From: Maridesulfovibrio sp.
GTDB taxonomy: Bacteria > Desulfobacterota > Desulfovibrionia > Desulfovibrionales > Desulfovibrionaceae
Assembly (NCBI RefSeq): GCF_963678865.1
Contig: NZ_OY787459.1
Coordinates: forward strand, 2,756,501 to 2,820,500
Length of the DNA: 64,000 nt
Direction of reading: 5' to 3'
The first letter of the stretch is position 1. Every line of letters starts with the position of its first letter. Positions 33,977-42,025 of the stretch are shown here, in pieces. The position numbers and the translations under genes were made by a program. The notes under the pieces are model-generated. The model had not been told where the DNA came from. It worked only from the letters and a program-made list of their open reading frames with translations, and did no database searches.

Positions 33977-34576
33977 ATGTGCAGCCGAAAGAATATCCAG
34001 ATGTTTCGTGGAGAAGTTTCGCGCGGGGACAGGGAAAGCCTTAATGCCCACAGGGCAGCCGTTTTCTGGTTCACAGGATTGTCCGGATCAGGAAAGTCCA
34101 CCATTGCCCATGGAGTGGAGAAAAGGTTGTTTGACCGTTCCATGAGAGCTTATGTTTTTGACGGAGATAATGTCCGTCATGGTTTATGCGGTGATTTGAG
34201 CTTCTCTCCGGCTGCCCGCACAGAGAACATCAGGCGTATTGCGGAGGTCTGCAGATTGTTCATCGAGAATGGGACAGTCTGCATGTGTGCGTTTATCTCT
34301 CCGCTGGAGAAATACCGGCAGATGGCCCGCGAGATTGTAGGTGAAGCTGATTTTTATGAAGTATTCGTGTCCTGCTCTCTTGAAGTTTGTGAGGAGAGGG
34401 ATGAGAAAGGGTATTACAAACTGGCACGAGAGGGGAAAATAAAGAATTATACCGGTATTTCAGCCCCATATGAAATTCCAGAAAACCCGGACCTGATTGT
34501 GGAAACAGATAAGGAGTCCCTTGAGGAATCTGTGGCAAGGGTGGAGGAGTTTATTTTGGCAAAAGTAACATCTTAA
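33977..34576 (+). CDS. cysC: Adenylylsulfate (APS) kinase
   Basis: A 199-residue kinase phosphorylating APS to PAPS. Walker A GLSGSGKSTIA lies near residue 38, the DGDNVRHGL substrate motif near residue 67, the lid FISPLEKYR and the YKLAREGKIKNYTGI..PYE segment near the C-terminus, all characteristic of CysC. Start 33977 keeps the usual N-terminal arm before the P-loop; TTG 33968 and ATG 34001 are alternatives. It follows the MscS gene closely and precedes a strong terminator. Dissimilatory sulfate reduction uses APS directly, so PAPS made here more likely serves sulfation or another side path. Confidence 0.93.
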   Translation: MCSRKNIQMFRGEVSRGDRESLNAHRAAVFWFTGLSGSGKSTIAHGVEKRLFDRSMRAYVFDGDNVRHGLCGDLSFSPAARTENIRRIAEVCRLFIENGTVCMCAFISPLEKYRQMAREIVGEADFYEVFVSCSLEVCEERDEKGYYKLAREGKIKNYTGISAPYEIPENPDLIVETDKESLEESVARVEEFILAKVTS

Positions 34577-34603
34577 CTGGCTCTGCTTAATATTATAAAA
34601 AGT

Positions 34604-34642
34604 AAAAACCTCCCCGAAAAATCATTTTCCGGGGAGGTTTTT
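34604..34642. terminator. Bidirectional rho-independent terminator
   Basis: Arms AAAAACCTCCCCG and CGGGGAGGTTTTT with A- and T-tract flanks, between the convergent cysC and KAS III-like genes. Useful in both directions. Confidence 0.92.
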
Positions 34643-34644
34643 GT

Positions 34645-35619
34645 TTAATATTTCAGGACTGTTCCAGACCAGCTTAATCCGATACCGAAACCGAAGAGCA
34701 TGATTCTATCTCCGCGATTAAGCATACCTTTTTGTTCAGCCCTTTTGAGAGCGATAGGGATGGAGGATGAAGTTGTGTTACCCACCTCGTAGAGGTCGAG
34801 GATCATTTTTTCATCCGGGATGTTAAGTTTGGAGGCAAGGGATTCAAGAACCTTGTTGCTGGCCTGATGGAACACAAAAAGGTCAATATCGTCCATACCC
34901 GTTCCGGCCTTCTCTGCAAGTTTTCTGATTTCAGCAGGGATAGTCTTTAGGGTGAACTGGTAAACATTGAATCCGTCCATTTGAAGGTCCGGCTTTGCTA
35001 TGGGAGCATCCTTCTCTGCACCGGTAACAACGCTGATCCCGGAGTTCAGGCAGCGTATAGCTTGGCAGCGACTGCCGTCGGTACCGAATAGAAATGATGG
35101 GGCCACCTTCGGCTTATCAAGAATAGTGGCGGCAGATCCGTCGGAAAAGATTAGAAATGACGTTTTATTTTCCGGATCAATAGTTTTTGAGTAGTTGTCC
35201 ACCGTAACAAACAAGACCCTTTCTGAAATCCCGGCAGCCATATATCCGTATGCGATTGATAAACCATAACAATAACCGCTGCAGCCGAGGCTGACATCAA
35301 AACATTTGGTAGATGGCGGAAGGCCCAACTCATGCTGGAGGCAGGCGGAAACATGAGGAAGCAGAAAATCCGGAGTCTGCGTGCAGACAATCAGGGTGTC
35401 GGGCAGTTCTTTTTCAGAGAGTCCTGCCAGGGCTTTTGACGCGGCCTTATAGGCCATTTGCAGAGTTGTTTCGTCTTGAGCTGAATGATGCAGGTAGCGA
35501 ACCCCGGTTTTGGGGAGTGAATTGCGGACGTGCCAGTGAGGTTTGGTTTTGTCCAATTCGTGACAGTCAATGGTATGTTCTGGAAGGTAGTATTCTATAT
35601 TATTGATAAAGTTATTCAT
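34645..35619 (-). CDS. KAS III-like beta-ketoacyl synthase
   Basis: A 324-residue thiolase-fold condensing enzyme of the FabH type. The catalytic triad is readable: Cys in VSLGCSGYCYGL near residue 115, His in VFHQASNKV near 250, and Asn in VGNTTSSSIPIAL near 280. It should condense an acyl-CoA or acyl-thioester with malonyl-ACP or a related extender. It is not beside fatty acid synthesis genes, and its N-terminus (IEYYLPEHTIDCHEL) differs from FabH proper, so a special role, such as a lipid or sugar-acyl precursor, is possible. It is a single gene with a shared terminator; its ribosome site is weak. Confidence 0.85.
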   Translation of the reverse strand: MNNFINNIEYYLPEHTIDCHELDKTKPHWHVRNSLPKTGVRYLHHSAQDETTLQMAYKAASKALAGLSEKELPDTLIVCTQTPDFLLPHVSACLQHELGLPPSTKCFDVSLGCSGYCYGLSIAYGYMAAGISERVLFVTVDNYSKTIDPENKTSFLIFSDGSAATILDKPKVAPSFLFGTDGSRCQAIRCLNSGISVVTGAEKDAPIAKPDLQMDGFNVYQFTLKTIPAEIRKLAEKAGTGMDDIDLFVFHQASNKVLESLASKLNIPDEKMILDLYEVGNTTSSSIPIALKRAEQKGMLNRGDRIMLFGFGIGLSWSGTVLKY

Positions 35620-35781
35620 TGTTCTTGCAATGTATTGCTTATTCCACCTTCTGGAGAAGGCCGTTAATATGCATGGAAAATTGGAAGTGTGATAACCCGA
35701 GGATGGTTCTAATAGCTGTTATTCTGGAGGCAGGCAAGCAAATAAAAGCAAAGAATATACCTTCTTTGGTGTATATAAAAT

Positions 35782-35808
35782 GTCCGGCGTAACCGAAGCA
35801 CACCGGAC
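35782..35808 (-). terminator. Possible terminator after the secreted unknown gene
   Basis: Arms GTCCGG and CCGGAC 15 bases apart, followed on the minus strand by ATTTTATATA. It lies about 30 bases after the stop at 35837. The T-tract is interrupted, so the call is tentative. Confidence 0.4.
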
Positions 35809-35836
35809 GGAGGGCAAGACGGTAGTTATACAGTCG

Positions 35837-36418
35837 TTAATTGTAGTCGTTTATTGTTTTAACGGCTTGGGGAAGGAATATACTGAAAATATCATGCAGG
35901 CCGGCCATTAGTTTACCTGCGTTGTCCCCGGTGTTGGTCATTTCTTTTTTTTGTTTGGAAGTATAGTTCTGGGCGAAAAGGAGTTTATTGTTTTTTGTGA
36001 CCATGCCGTCAATCCTGACTTTGTACTCCATTTCCAATTGGCCGGGGCGGTTGATGTATACCTTGTTGGCGATTCCGGTAATAATGAACTTGTCACCAGC
36101 AGCATCCATTGTATCGAAATATTCTACATCAAATCCATTAGCTCGAAGCTGGGCGTAGACAGCTTTTCCCATCCATGTTCCGATATCCATCGACGGGAGG
36201 TAATTGAAAAGCTTGCTTTGGCCTAATTTTTTGATGGGTTTGCTTTCAGTGAATTTTACCACCGCAATTCTGACCGGGCAGGTGGGGAGATCAATGTCAA
36301 TGGGGGTATAACTAAGCTGCAGGGTTGTATCTTTCATTTTGTCTGCTGAAAGACCGGTACGTGGACTGCTTAAAATCATTAAACTCAGGGCAAGTAAGCA
36401 GACGGTCAGTTTTTTCAT
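35837..36418 (-). CDS. Secreted protein of unknown function
   Basis: A 193-residue protein with a signal peptide (hydrophobic core about 5-18, probable cleavage after LSA near residue 25). The mature part reads like a small alpha/beta domain: a strand VRIAVVKF, a helix MGKAVYAQLRANGFDVEYF, then strands FIITGIANKVYI and EMEYKVRIDGMV. This resembles YajG-type or similar periplasmic lipoprotein domains, but there is no lipobox Cys. Function is unknown. The ATG at 36418 follows a GGGAGTACTC stretch. It is divergent from the family 9 glycosyltransferase gene. Confidence 0.75.
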   Translation of the reverse strand: MKKLTVCLLALSLMILSSPRTGLSADKMKDTTLQLSYTPIDIDLPTCPVRIAVVKFTESKPIKKLGQSKLFNYLPSMDIGTWMGKAVYAQLRANGFDVEYFDTMDAAGDKFIITGIANKVYINRPGQLEMEYKVRIDGMVTKNNKLLFAQNYTSKQKKEMTNTGDNAGKLMAGLHDIFSIFLPQAVKTINDYN

Positions 36419-36721
36419 GAGTACTCCCGCTTTTTAGTGGTGATTGTGATTCTATACTTCTTTTCAAATTAATTGATCTGTGCGCTTTTTGTCAAAGTTG
36501 TTTTAGTTAAAAGTTGATTTTAGCCGTGTTAGGACAGAGTTGCATCTGGAATTATTCGAGCTTGACCGTGCTTGGCTGCTGGTTTACTTGCGGACGATTA
36601 TTGTTATGTATGAAGCGTTATTCCCGTTTTACTTCATCTGGACTTTGCCTGACGGTTGTGCTTAATTCCGTCCTTCCCGACAATCGTTTGTGTTTAAAAC
36701 AAGACTTGTGAGTCTGCTAAA
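36419..36721. other. Intergenic region without supported gene
   Basis: A 303-base, AT-rich region between divergent genes, expected to hold both promoters. A 65-codon open frame at 36514-36711 has no ribosome site and no protein-like composition and is not called. No hairpin or repeat stands out. Confidence 0.4.
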
Positions 36722-37753
36722 GTGAAAGATATTTCATCCATAGATCCGAAAAAGATTCTAGTATGCCAGTTGCGTCAGATTGGAGATGTAGTGCTCGTTA
36801 CTCCTTCTGTTTCCCTGCTGCATAAAAAATTCCCTGATGCTGAGATTCATGTCCTTACTGAGGAAAAATGCACACAGGTTTTTGATAATAATCCTGCGGT
36901 TAGCCGCGTATGGGCGATAAATAAAAAGGGATTGCGCAATCCGTTCAAGGCCCTGGCTTTTTACTGGAAAATTGGACGGTCCGGGTATGACCTTGTTGTC
37001 GATTTTCAGCAACTGCCACGGTGTCGCTGGGTGGTACTTTTCAGTGATGCTCCGGTTAAGCTTGCGGATAGGCCGCCATGGTATAACCGTTGGCTCTATA
37101 CCAACTGGCCTGAGTATATTCCGGGTGGCTATGCCGCAATGTATAAAGCCGGAGTGCTCAAGCCCCTAGGCATAGATTGGAATCAGGAAAGACCGAAAAT
37201 ATATGTATCCGATCAGGAACGGGCTGAGGCCGAGGCCTGCTTAAAATCATTGGGAGTAGGCGCTGACGAGCCGTTGATTACTATTGATGCTTCACATAGA
37301 AGACACACCCGTAAATGGCCGGAAGAGTATTACGGTAAACTGATTCGTCTTATTTCTGAGAAACGTCCGCAGTATAAATTTTTTCTTCTTTACGGACCCG
37401 GAGAAAAGGATGTTGCCTCTAAGGTAATGAAAGAGTCGGGAGTTGCCGATAAGTGTGTGATGGTTGATCAGCCGGGGTCATTGCGGGTTATGGCTGCATT
37501 GATTGAGCGGGCGGATCTGCATATCGGCAATTGCTCCGCTCCCAGACATTTTGCCGTAGCGGTGGGAACACAGAGTATTGTCATGCCGGGGTCCTCTGGA
37601 GGTTGGGGGTTTCCTTCTCCCGAACACGAGGACGTTGTTGCCGGGATAGATTGTGAGCCTTGCGGCAATGAAAGCTGTGAACGTGGCGATCTGGCATGTC
37701 TGACCAAAGTTATGCCGGAAGATGTGCTTTTAAGGGTTTTAGACAGAGTGTAA
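36722..37753 (+). CDS. Family 9 glycosyltransferase (heptosyltransferase-like)
   Basis: A 343-residue GT-B-fold enzyme of the lipopolysaccharide heptosyltransferase family. Seen are the N-terminal LVCQLRQIGDVVLVTPSV with the catalytic Asp, PDAEIHVLTEE, and the C-terminal nucleotide-binding IGNCSAPRHFAVAVGTQSI segment, where GNCS replaces the more common GxDT(S)G. A Cys-rich stretch near the end (CEPCGNESCERGDLACL) is common in this family. It likely adds a heptose or similar sugar to lipid A core. The start is a GTG with only a weak site; no better ATG fits. It is monocistronic as far as can be seen. Confidence 0.85.
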   Translation: MKDISSIDPKKILVCQLRQIGDVVLVTPSVSLLHKKFPDAEIHVLTEEKCTQVFDNNPAVSRVWAINKKGLRNPFKALAFYWKIGRSGYDLVVDFQQLPRCRWVVLFSDAPVKLADRPPWYNRWLYTNWPEYIPGGYAAMYKAGVLKPLGIDWNQERPKIYVSDQERAEAEACLKSLGVGADEPLITIDASHRRHTRKWPEEYYGKLIRLISEKRPQYKFFLLYGPGEKDVASKVMKESGVADKCVMVDQPGSLRVMAALIERADLHIGNCSAPRHFAVAVGTQSIVMPGSSGGWGFPSPEHEDVVAGIDCEPCGNESCERGDLACLTKVMPEDVLLRVLDRV

Positions 37754-37847
37754 ACCTGCTACAAGAGGGAGGCTCTTGAGCGGGGTATTAGGTTTTGTCC
37801 TTTTCAAGTGCTTGAATAATATAATAATTAGGTAGAAATAGAAGCAT

Positions 37848-38300
37848 ATGGTTTATGATTTTATCGTAAACCGAATCTTGAAAGGGATTTGGTGTCAGTT
37901 CAAATGGGGGGCAATCAGCCTGACTGATCCCATTTTTTATTTGTTTTTTTCTTTCGGTTTTGTCGGGCTTTATGTGCCGGAACCTGACCTTAAGCTTTCG
38001 TTGGGTGTTCTTTTTCTCAAAGCGTTGTTTGAGGAGTTCTTTTTTAGGTTTCTCCTGCAGGAGGGGATTGACCGTCTTTTTAAATACCAGTGGAAATTAG
38101 GGCCACTCAGTCTGGCTAATTTTTTGGCTTCTTTGACATTTGCCTGCGTGCATTTGGTCCATCAGCCAGCCCACTGGGCGTTACTTACTTTCGTCCCTTC
38201 GCTTGCTTTCGGATATATCTGGCAAAGATACCGCAGTCTGGTTTCAGTGACCCTTATCCACTTTGCCTACAACGCATTTTTGTTTTATCAGTTTATGTAA
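37848..38300 (+). CDS. CPBP-family glutamic intramembrane protease (Rce1-like)
   Basis: A 150-residue, strongly hydrophobic protein with about four membrane segments. The three CPBP/Rce1 motifs are complete: EExxxR (Glu62, Glu63, Arg67 in FEEFFFRF), FxxxH (Phe98, His102) and HxxxN (His138, Asn142). Proteases of this class are the predicted processing enzymes for Cys-containing C-terminal sorting signals (MYXO-, JDVT-, Synerg-CTERM; myxosortase work by D. Haft). A protein with such a tail is encoded 6 kb downstream, after gspD, gspE and pglB genes, so this is the candidate sorting protease. The short core-only length suits the JDVT-type enzyme MrtJ, but this subtype is from memory. Confidence 0.85.
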   Translation: MVYDFIVNRILKGIWCQFKWGAISLTDPIFYLFFSFGFVGLYVPEPDLKLSLGVLFLKALFEEFFFRFLLQEGIDRLFKYQWKLGPLSLANFLASLTFACVHLVHQPAHWALLTFVPSLAFGYIWQRYRSLVSVTLIHFAYNAFLFYQFM

Positions 38301-38350
38301 ACAAACCCTGATTGCGGAAAGCTTGACTGGGGTTCACAAGTATAGGATGT

Positions 38351-38409
38351 TTGCAGGGATGCAACTCAATGAGTGTATAATTTAAGATTGTCGACGGGAT
38401 TGTCGACGA
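38351..38409 (+). promoter_or_regulatory. Putative promoter and tandem GTCGAC operator of the gspDE-pglB unit
   Basis: A perfect -10 box TATAAT (38376-38381) has a TTGCAG (38351-38356) 19 bases upstream. Right after the expected start point lie two 12-base direct repeats GATTGTCGACG(G/A) at 38386-38397 and 38398-38409, each with the palindrome GTCGAC. They are well placed for a repressor. The long spacer is a weakness. Confidence 0.45.
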
Positions 38410-38454
38410 CTCCATGCAGATAAAAAAGATTTGCCGGGAATTCCGGTGGAGATT

Positions 38455-40491
38455 ATGGCGCGTAATATGCTTAATAATTTTTGTAGATTGGTTGTAAGTC
38501 TGGTTCTGGTTATGGCCATGACTGTTACTGTGGCCGTGGCTCAGCCAGAAGGCGGGGATGGTGTCCACGCTAATCTTGAGAGTATTCTGCTTTCCGAGTT
38601 TGTGAAATTTGTCGGCCGCTACACCGGACGCAATATTGTCTTCAATAAAGAATCCCTTCCCGGAACATATGTAAGTATTTATGCAGGGCAATCCCTCACT
38701 GAACCGGAACTCATGGCAGTATTTCAACAAGTGCTCAACGGTTCCGGTTTTAATGCTGTAACAAAAGATAATGTTACATATATCCTTCCTATCAGGGAGG
38801 CCCAAACACTTTCTCCGGTAGTCAAGGCTGCCCCGTCGAAAGGGAACGGAGAGGAGATGATTACTTCTGTGTTCCAGCTTGAGGGGAAGATGGATCCTGC
38901 AAAAGTTCAGGCTGTCCTGACCCAGATAAAGTCTCGTATAGGGAAAGTTACTCCTGTTCCTATGGCTGATGCGGTAATGGTCATGGATTTGCAGGACAAC
39001 GTTAATAAAATGAAAACGTTGTTGGGAATCCTCAAGCGGGCAGGCGACAAGCAGGAGTCCACACTTATTGAATTGGAAAAGACGAGTTCCAAAGTTGTCG
39101 CGAATAAACTGACATCATTTTATAAAAAATTATCTTCATCCGGAAAATCAGGAACTCCTCCGGTAATCGAATCCCTTGACTGGGCCAACAGCTTGTTGGT
39201 TTCTGGAAGTGCCGGTCAGATTCAAACGATCAAAAGTCTTATTTCAAAGCTAGACCGTTCCAGTGATTCATATTCCAAAATGAAAATTTACAAATTGCAC
39301 AATATTGAAGCGGTTGTTGCCGGTGATGTATTGAAAAGTCTTGTGACCGGTGGAGGAATACCTTCTTCCAGTAGTTCCGCCGAAGGAGGAAGCGGAACAA
39401 AATCAGGTGCTTCAAGTTCTACTGCATCTTCCAGTGCTGCAAAATCTATTACGTCAGGAACTTCCGGTTCTTCCGATGTCCAGGTTTCAGCTGATGAAAC
39501 TACGAATACTTTGATTGTAATGGCCAGTGCCGATCAGATGCCCCAGATTGACAAGTTTGTGGACCAACTGGATCAGGCTCAGGATCAGGTTTATATCGAA
39601 GCCCTTGTCCTCGAGACCACCCTTACTAATGCCAAGTCTTTTGGTATTGAATGGCAGGGCGGAATTGATATGGGTGGCAGCGTAGCGACTCTGGGCTACA
39701 AGAAAACAACAGGCAGTACGCTTACTTCCTACGCATCAAACCCCGCAACCAATTCTCCAGGAGGTTACTCCATGGGGGTGCTAGGGGACACTATTTCTTA
39801 CGCAGGTAAGTCTTTCCCGACAATCGGGGCATTAGTGGATTTTACCAAATCAGCCACTGATTTTAACCTGATTTCCGCTCCTCAGATCATGACCCTTGAC
39901 AATGCTGAAGCGGAAATATTTGTGGGTGAGAACAGACCCTACAAAACAGGTGAAAGCTCAACCTCCGGCGATTCTGTTGTTTCTACCTATTCTTACAAGG
40001 ATGTCGGTATCAAACTGAAGATCACCCCACGCATCAACCGTGAAGACGGCTTGATCAAGCTTAATGTTTACCAGACTTATAATACAATTTCTTCTTCCAG
40101 CACTGTTACGGAACTGCCCATCACCAATGACCGTGTGACAGATACAACTGTTCTGCTCGCTGATGGTTCCACCATGGTTATCGGCGGTTTGATAAAATCG
40201 GACCAGACCCGGACCGATTCCGGCGTGCCGTATCTTTCCGATTTGCCGTTATTGGGTTGGCTCTTCAAGACTACCGGAAACAGTGGGAATAAGCAGACCC
40301 TGATGGTTTTTCTTTCTGCCCGCATAATCAGGACAACTGAACAGCTTGAGGCTATCAGCAAGGCTAAAATGGATAAGTACCGCAAGCAGCGTAAACGGTT
40401 TGAGACTTTTATTGATAAAGAATTCAATACATATAAAAACGATTCAGACCAATCAGATATAGACAATGTCAGCAAATCTTCTGATGGTTAG
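38455..40491 (+). CDS. gspD: Type II secretion system secretin GspD
   Basis: A 678-residue outer-membrane channel protein. A signal peptide (about 1-28, ending VAVAQP) is followed by the N0 domain (FVKFVGRYTGRNIVFNKES), N1-N3 ring domains (about 120-360, with a Ser/Gly-rich loop of about 35 residues in the last one), and the secretin barrel domain (about 375-640) with the family text VYIEALVLETTL, LISAPQIMTLDN and PLLGWLFKTTG. It forms the exit gate for folded proteins. N0 plus three N domains indicates T2SS rather than PilQ. The ATG at 38455 has GGTGGAG. It is followed directly by gspE and pglB. Confidence 0.93.
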   Translation: MARNMLNNFCRLVVSLVLVMAMTVTVAVAQPEGGDGVHANLESILLSEFVKFVGRYTGRNIVFNKESLPGTYVSIYAGQSLTEPELMAVFQQVLNGSGFNAVTKDNVTYILPIREAQTLSPVVKAAPSKGNGEEMITSVFQLEGKMDPAKVQAVLTQIKSRIGKVTPVPMADAVMVMDLQDNVNKMKTLLGILKRAGDKQESTLIELEKTSSKVVANKLTSFYKKLSSSGKSGTPPVIESLDWANSLLVSGSAGQIQTIKSLISKLDRSSDSYSKMKIYKLHNIEAVVAGDVLKSLVTGGGIPSSSSSAEGGSGTKSGASSSTASSSAAKSITSGTSGSSDVQVSADETTNTLIVMASADQMPQIDKFVDQLDQAQDQVYIEALVLETTLTNAKSFGIEWQGGIDMGGSVATLGYKKTTGSTLTSYASNPATNSPGGYSMGVLGDTISYAGKSFPTIGALVDFTKSATDFNLISAPQIMTLDNAEAEIFVGENRPYKTGESSTSGDSVVSTYSYKDVGIKLKITPRINREDGLIKLNVYQTYNTISSSSTVTELPITNDRVTDTTVLLADGSTMVIGGLIKSDQTRTDSGVPYLSDLPLLGWLFKTTGNSGNKQTLMVFLSARIIRTTEQLEAISKAKMDKYRKQRKRFETFIDKEFNTYKNDSDQSDIDNVSKSSDG

Positions 40492-40503
40492 CAGGGCTGT
40501 AAA

Positions 40504-41985
40504 TTGAGTACTTCTTATGATTTGAATATGGTCCCGCGTGAGATTGTAGACCTGTTTCTGACCTTTCCACAGCGGAATGAATTTATTCCTGTTGAGGTGC
40601 GGGATAAGGAGATTAAGTTTCTTTTGCAAAATGAATCTTCTTTACCTATGGCGGATTTTTTGGCTTGGAAAATGGGTAAAAATGTTGTTTCTGAAATTGT
40701 TGCAGAAGAAGAGTTCTTTCCTTTGCTTGAGCAGGCACTTACCATTTGGGAAGAAGAAAGTGCCATTGAATCTGATTCTGGTGACGGAGAAGGAGAAGAT
40801 GGTCAGGATCTGCTGGGCTGGTCGCATGATGATGCCCCCATTGTCCGGCTCGTCAATAAAACTTTGCATCAGGCTATTTCCACCGGAGCCAGTGATATTC
40901 ACTTCGAAGGTCAAGGTAACGGTTTTGTGGTTCGTTACCGACAGGATGGGGTGCTGAAAGCGGTCAAGCGTCTGGACAAAGGACTCCAGTCTACAGTTAT
41001 TGCCCGTATTAAAGTTATGGGTGAAATGGACGTTGCCGAGAGCCGTAAGCCGCAGGATGGTCGAATTTTCCTTAAACTAGGGCAAAAAGAAGTTGATGTC
41101 CGTGTTTCCACTATTCCCACCATGAGCGGCGAGAAAGCAGTTCTGCGTGTTCTGGACCGCTCCAAGAATATTCTTAATCTTGAAGATCTGGGCCTGAAAG
41201 GTCCGGACCTTGAACTCTTCAGGAAGGTCCTTGCACAGCCCCACGGTATCGTGCTTGTCACCGGCCCGACAGGATCCGGTAAGACCACCAGTCTTTATGC
41301 CGGTCTGAGCGAACTTCCCCGCGACGATAAAAATATCGTTACCGTTGAAGATCCGGTGGAATACCAGTTATCCGGGATAAACCAGGTGCAGGTCAACAAG
41401 GCTGCGGGGATGACTTTTGCCACTACCATTCGTTCATTTCTCAGGCAGGACCCGGATATTATCCTTGTCGGTGAGATTCGAGATCAGGAAACAGCCAGTA
41501 CCGCTGTTCAGGCTTCGCTTACCGGTCACCTTGTTCTATCCACTTTGCATACCAATGATGCCGCTACCGCAGTGACTAGAATGCTTGATATGGGCATTGA
41601 ACCGTTTTTGCTGGCCTCATCACTTTCTTTAGTGCTCGGCCAACGGCTGGTGCGCGTTAACTGTAAGCACTGCTCCAGAACTGTGGATGTGTCAGAGAAT
41701 ACTCACAAACTCTTTGAAGAAACAGCAGGTCTGCCTGCAACTCAGATTGCCGGAGCCGGTTGCGAGCATTGCAACTTCACCGGATTCAGCGGACGTAGGG
41801 GTGTTTATGAGCTTATTCCGGTCACCGAAGATATGCGTGGCCTGATTATGGAAATGGCTTCTTCTGACCAGATTAAGTCTTACGCAAAAAAAATGGGCCG
41901 TGAAACAATGATTGATCACGGTGTGCGGCTGGTCAAAGAAGGGGTTACCACCCTTGAAGAAGTTGTCCGCGTTACCAAACTTTAG
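40504..41985 (+). CDS. gspE: Type II secretion ATPase GspE
   Basis: A 493-residue secretion ATPase. The N-terminal domain (about 1-100) is divergent and acidic. The core has Walker A GPTGSGKTTSLYAGL near residue 255, the Asp box, Walker B (DPDIILVGEIRD) and His box (HLVLSTLHTNDA). The C-terminal zinc domain has four cysteines in CKHC...CEHC near 385-420, as in GspE. It drives pseudopilus assembly for export through GspD. It begins at a TTG (40504) 12 bases after gspD; an ATG at 40528 is a possible alternative. No gspF or pseudopilin gene follows; instead the oligosaccharyltransferase gene is next. Confidence 0.93.
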   Translation: MSTSYDLNMVPREIVDLFLTFPQRNEFIPVEVRDKEIKFLLQNESSLPMADFLAWKMGKNVVSEIVAEEEFFPLLEQALTIWEEESAIESDSGDGEGEDGQDLLGWSHDDAPIVRLVNKTLHQAISTGASDIHFEGQGNGFVVRYRQDGVLKAVKRLDKGLQSTVIARIKVMGEMDVAESRKPQDGRIFLKLGQKEVDVRVSTIPTMSGEKAVLRVLDRSKNILNLEDLGLKGPDLELFRKVLAQPHGIVLVTGPTGSGKTTSLYAGLSELPRDDKNIVTVEDPVEYQLSGINQVQVNKAAGMTFATTIRSFLRQDPDIILVGEIRDQETASTAVQASLTGHLVLSTLHTNDAATAVTRMLDMGIEPFLLASSLSLVLGQRLVRVNCKHCSRTVDVSENTHKLFEETAGLPATQIAGAGCEHCNFTGFSGRRGVYELIPVTEDMRGLIMEMASSDQIKSYAKKMGRETMIDHGVRLVKEGVTTLEEVVRVTKL

Positions 41986-42025
41986 CTTCTGCAATTCCTC
42001 AATAAATACTCATAGGTGTATCGAT

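Noticed and set aside
36514-36711. 65-codon plus-strand frame before the family 9 glycosyltransferase
   Set aside because: No ribosome site, Cys- and Leu-rich random-looking text, located in a promoter region.
38455-40491. Secretin could be type IV pilus PilQ
   Set aside because: N0 plus three N domains, no AMIN domain and a following GspE with a four-Cys zinc domain favour T2SS.
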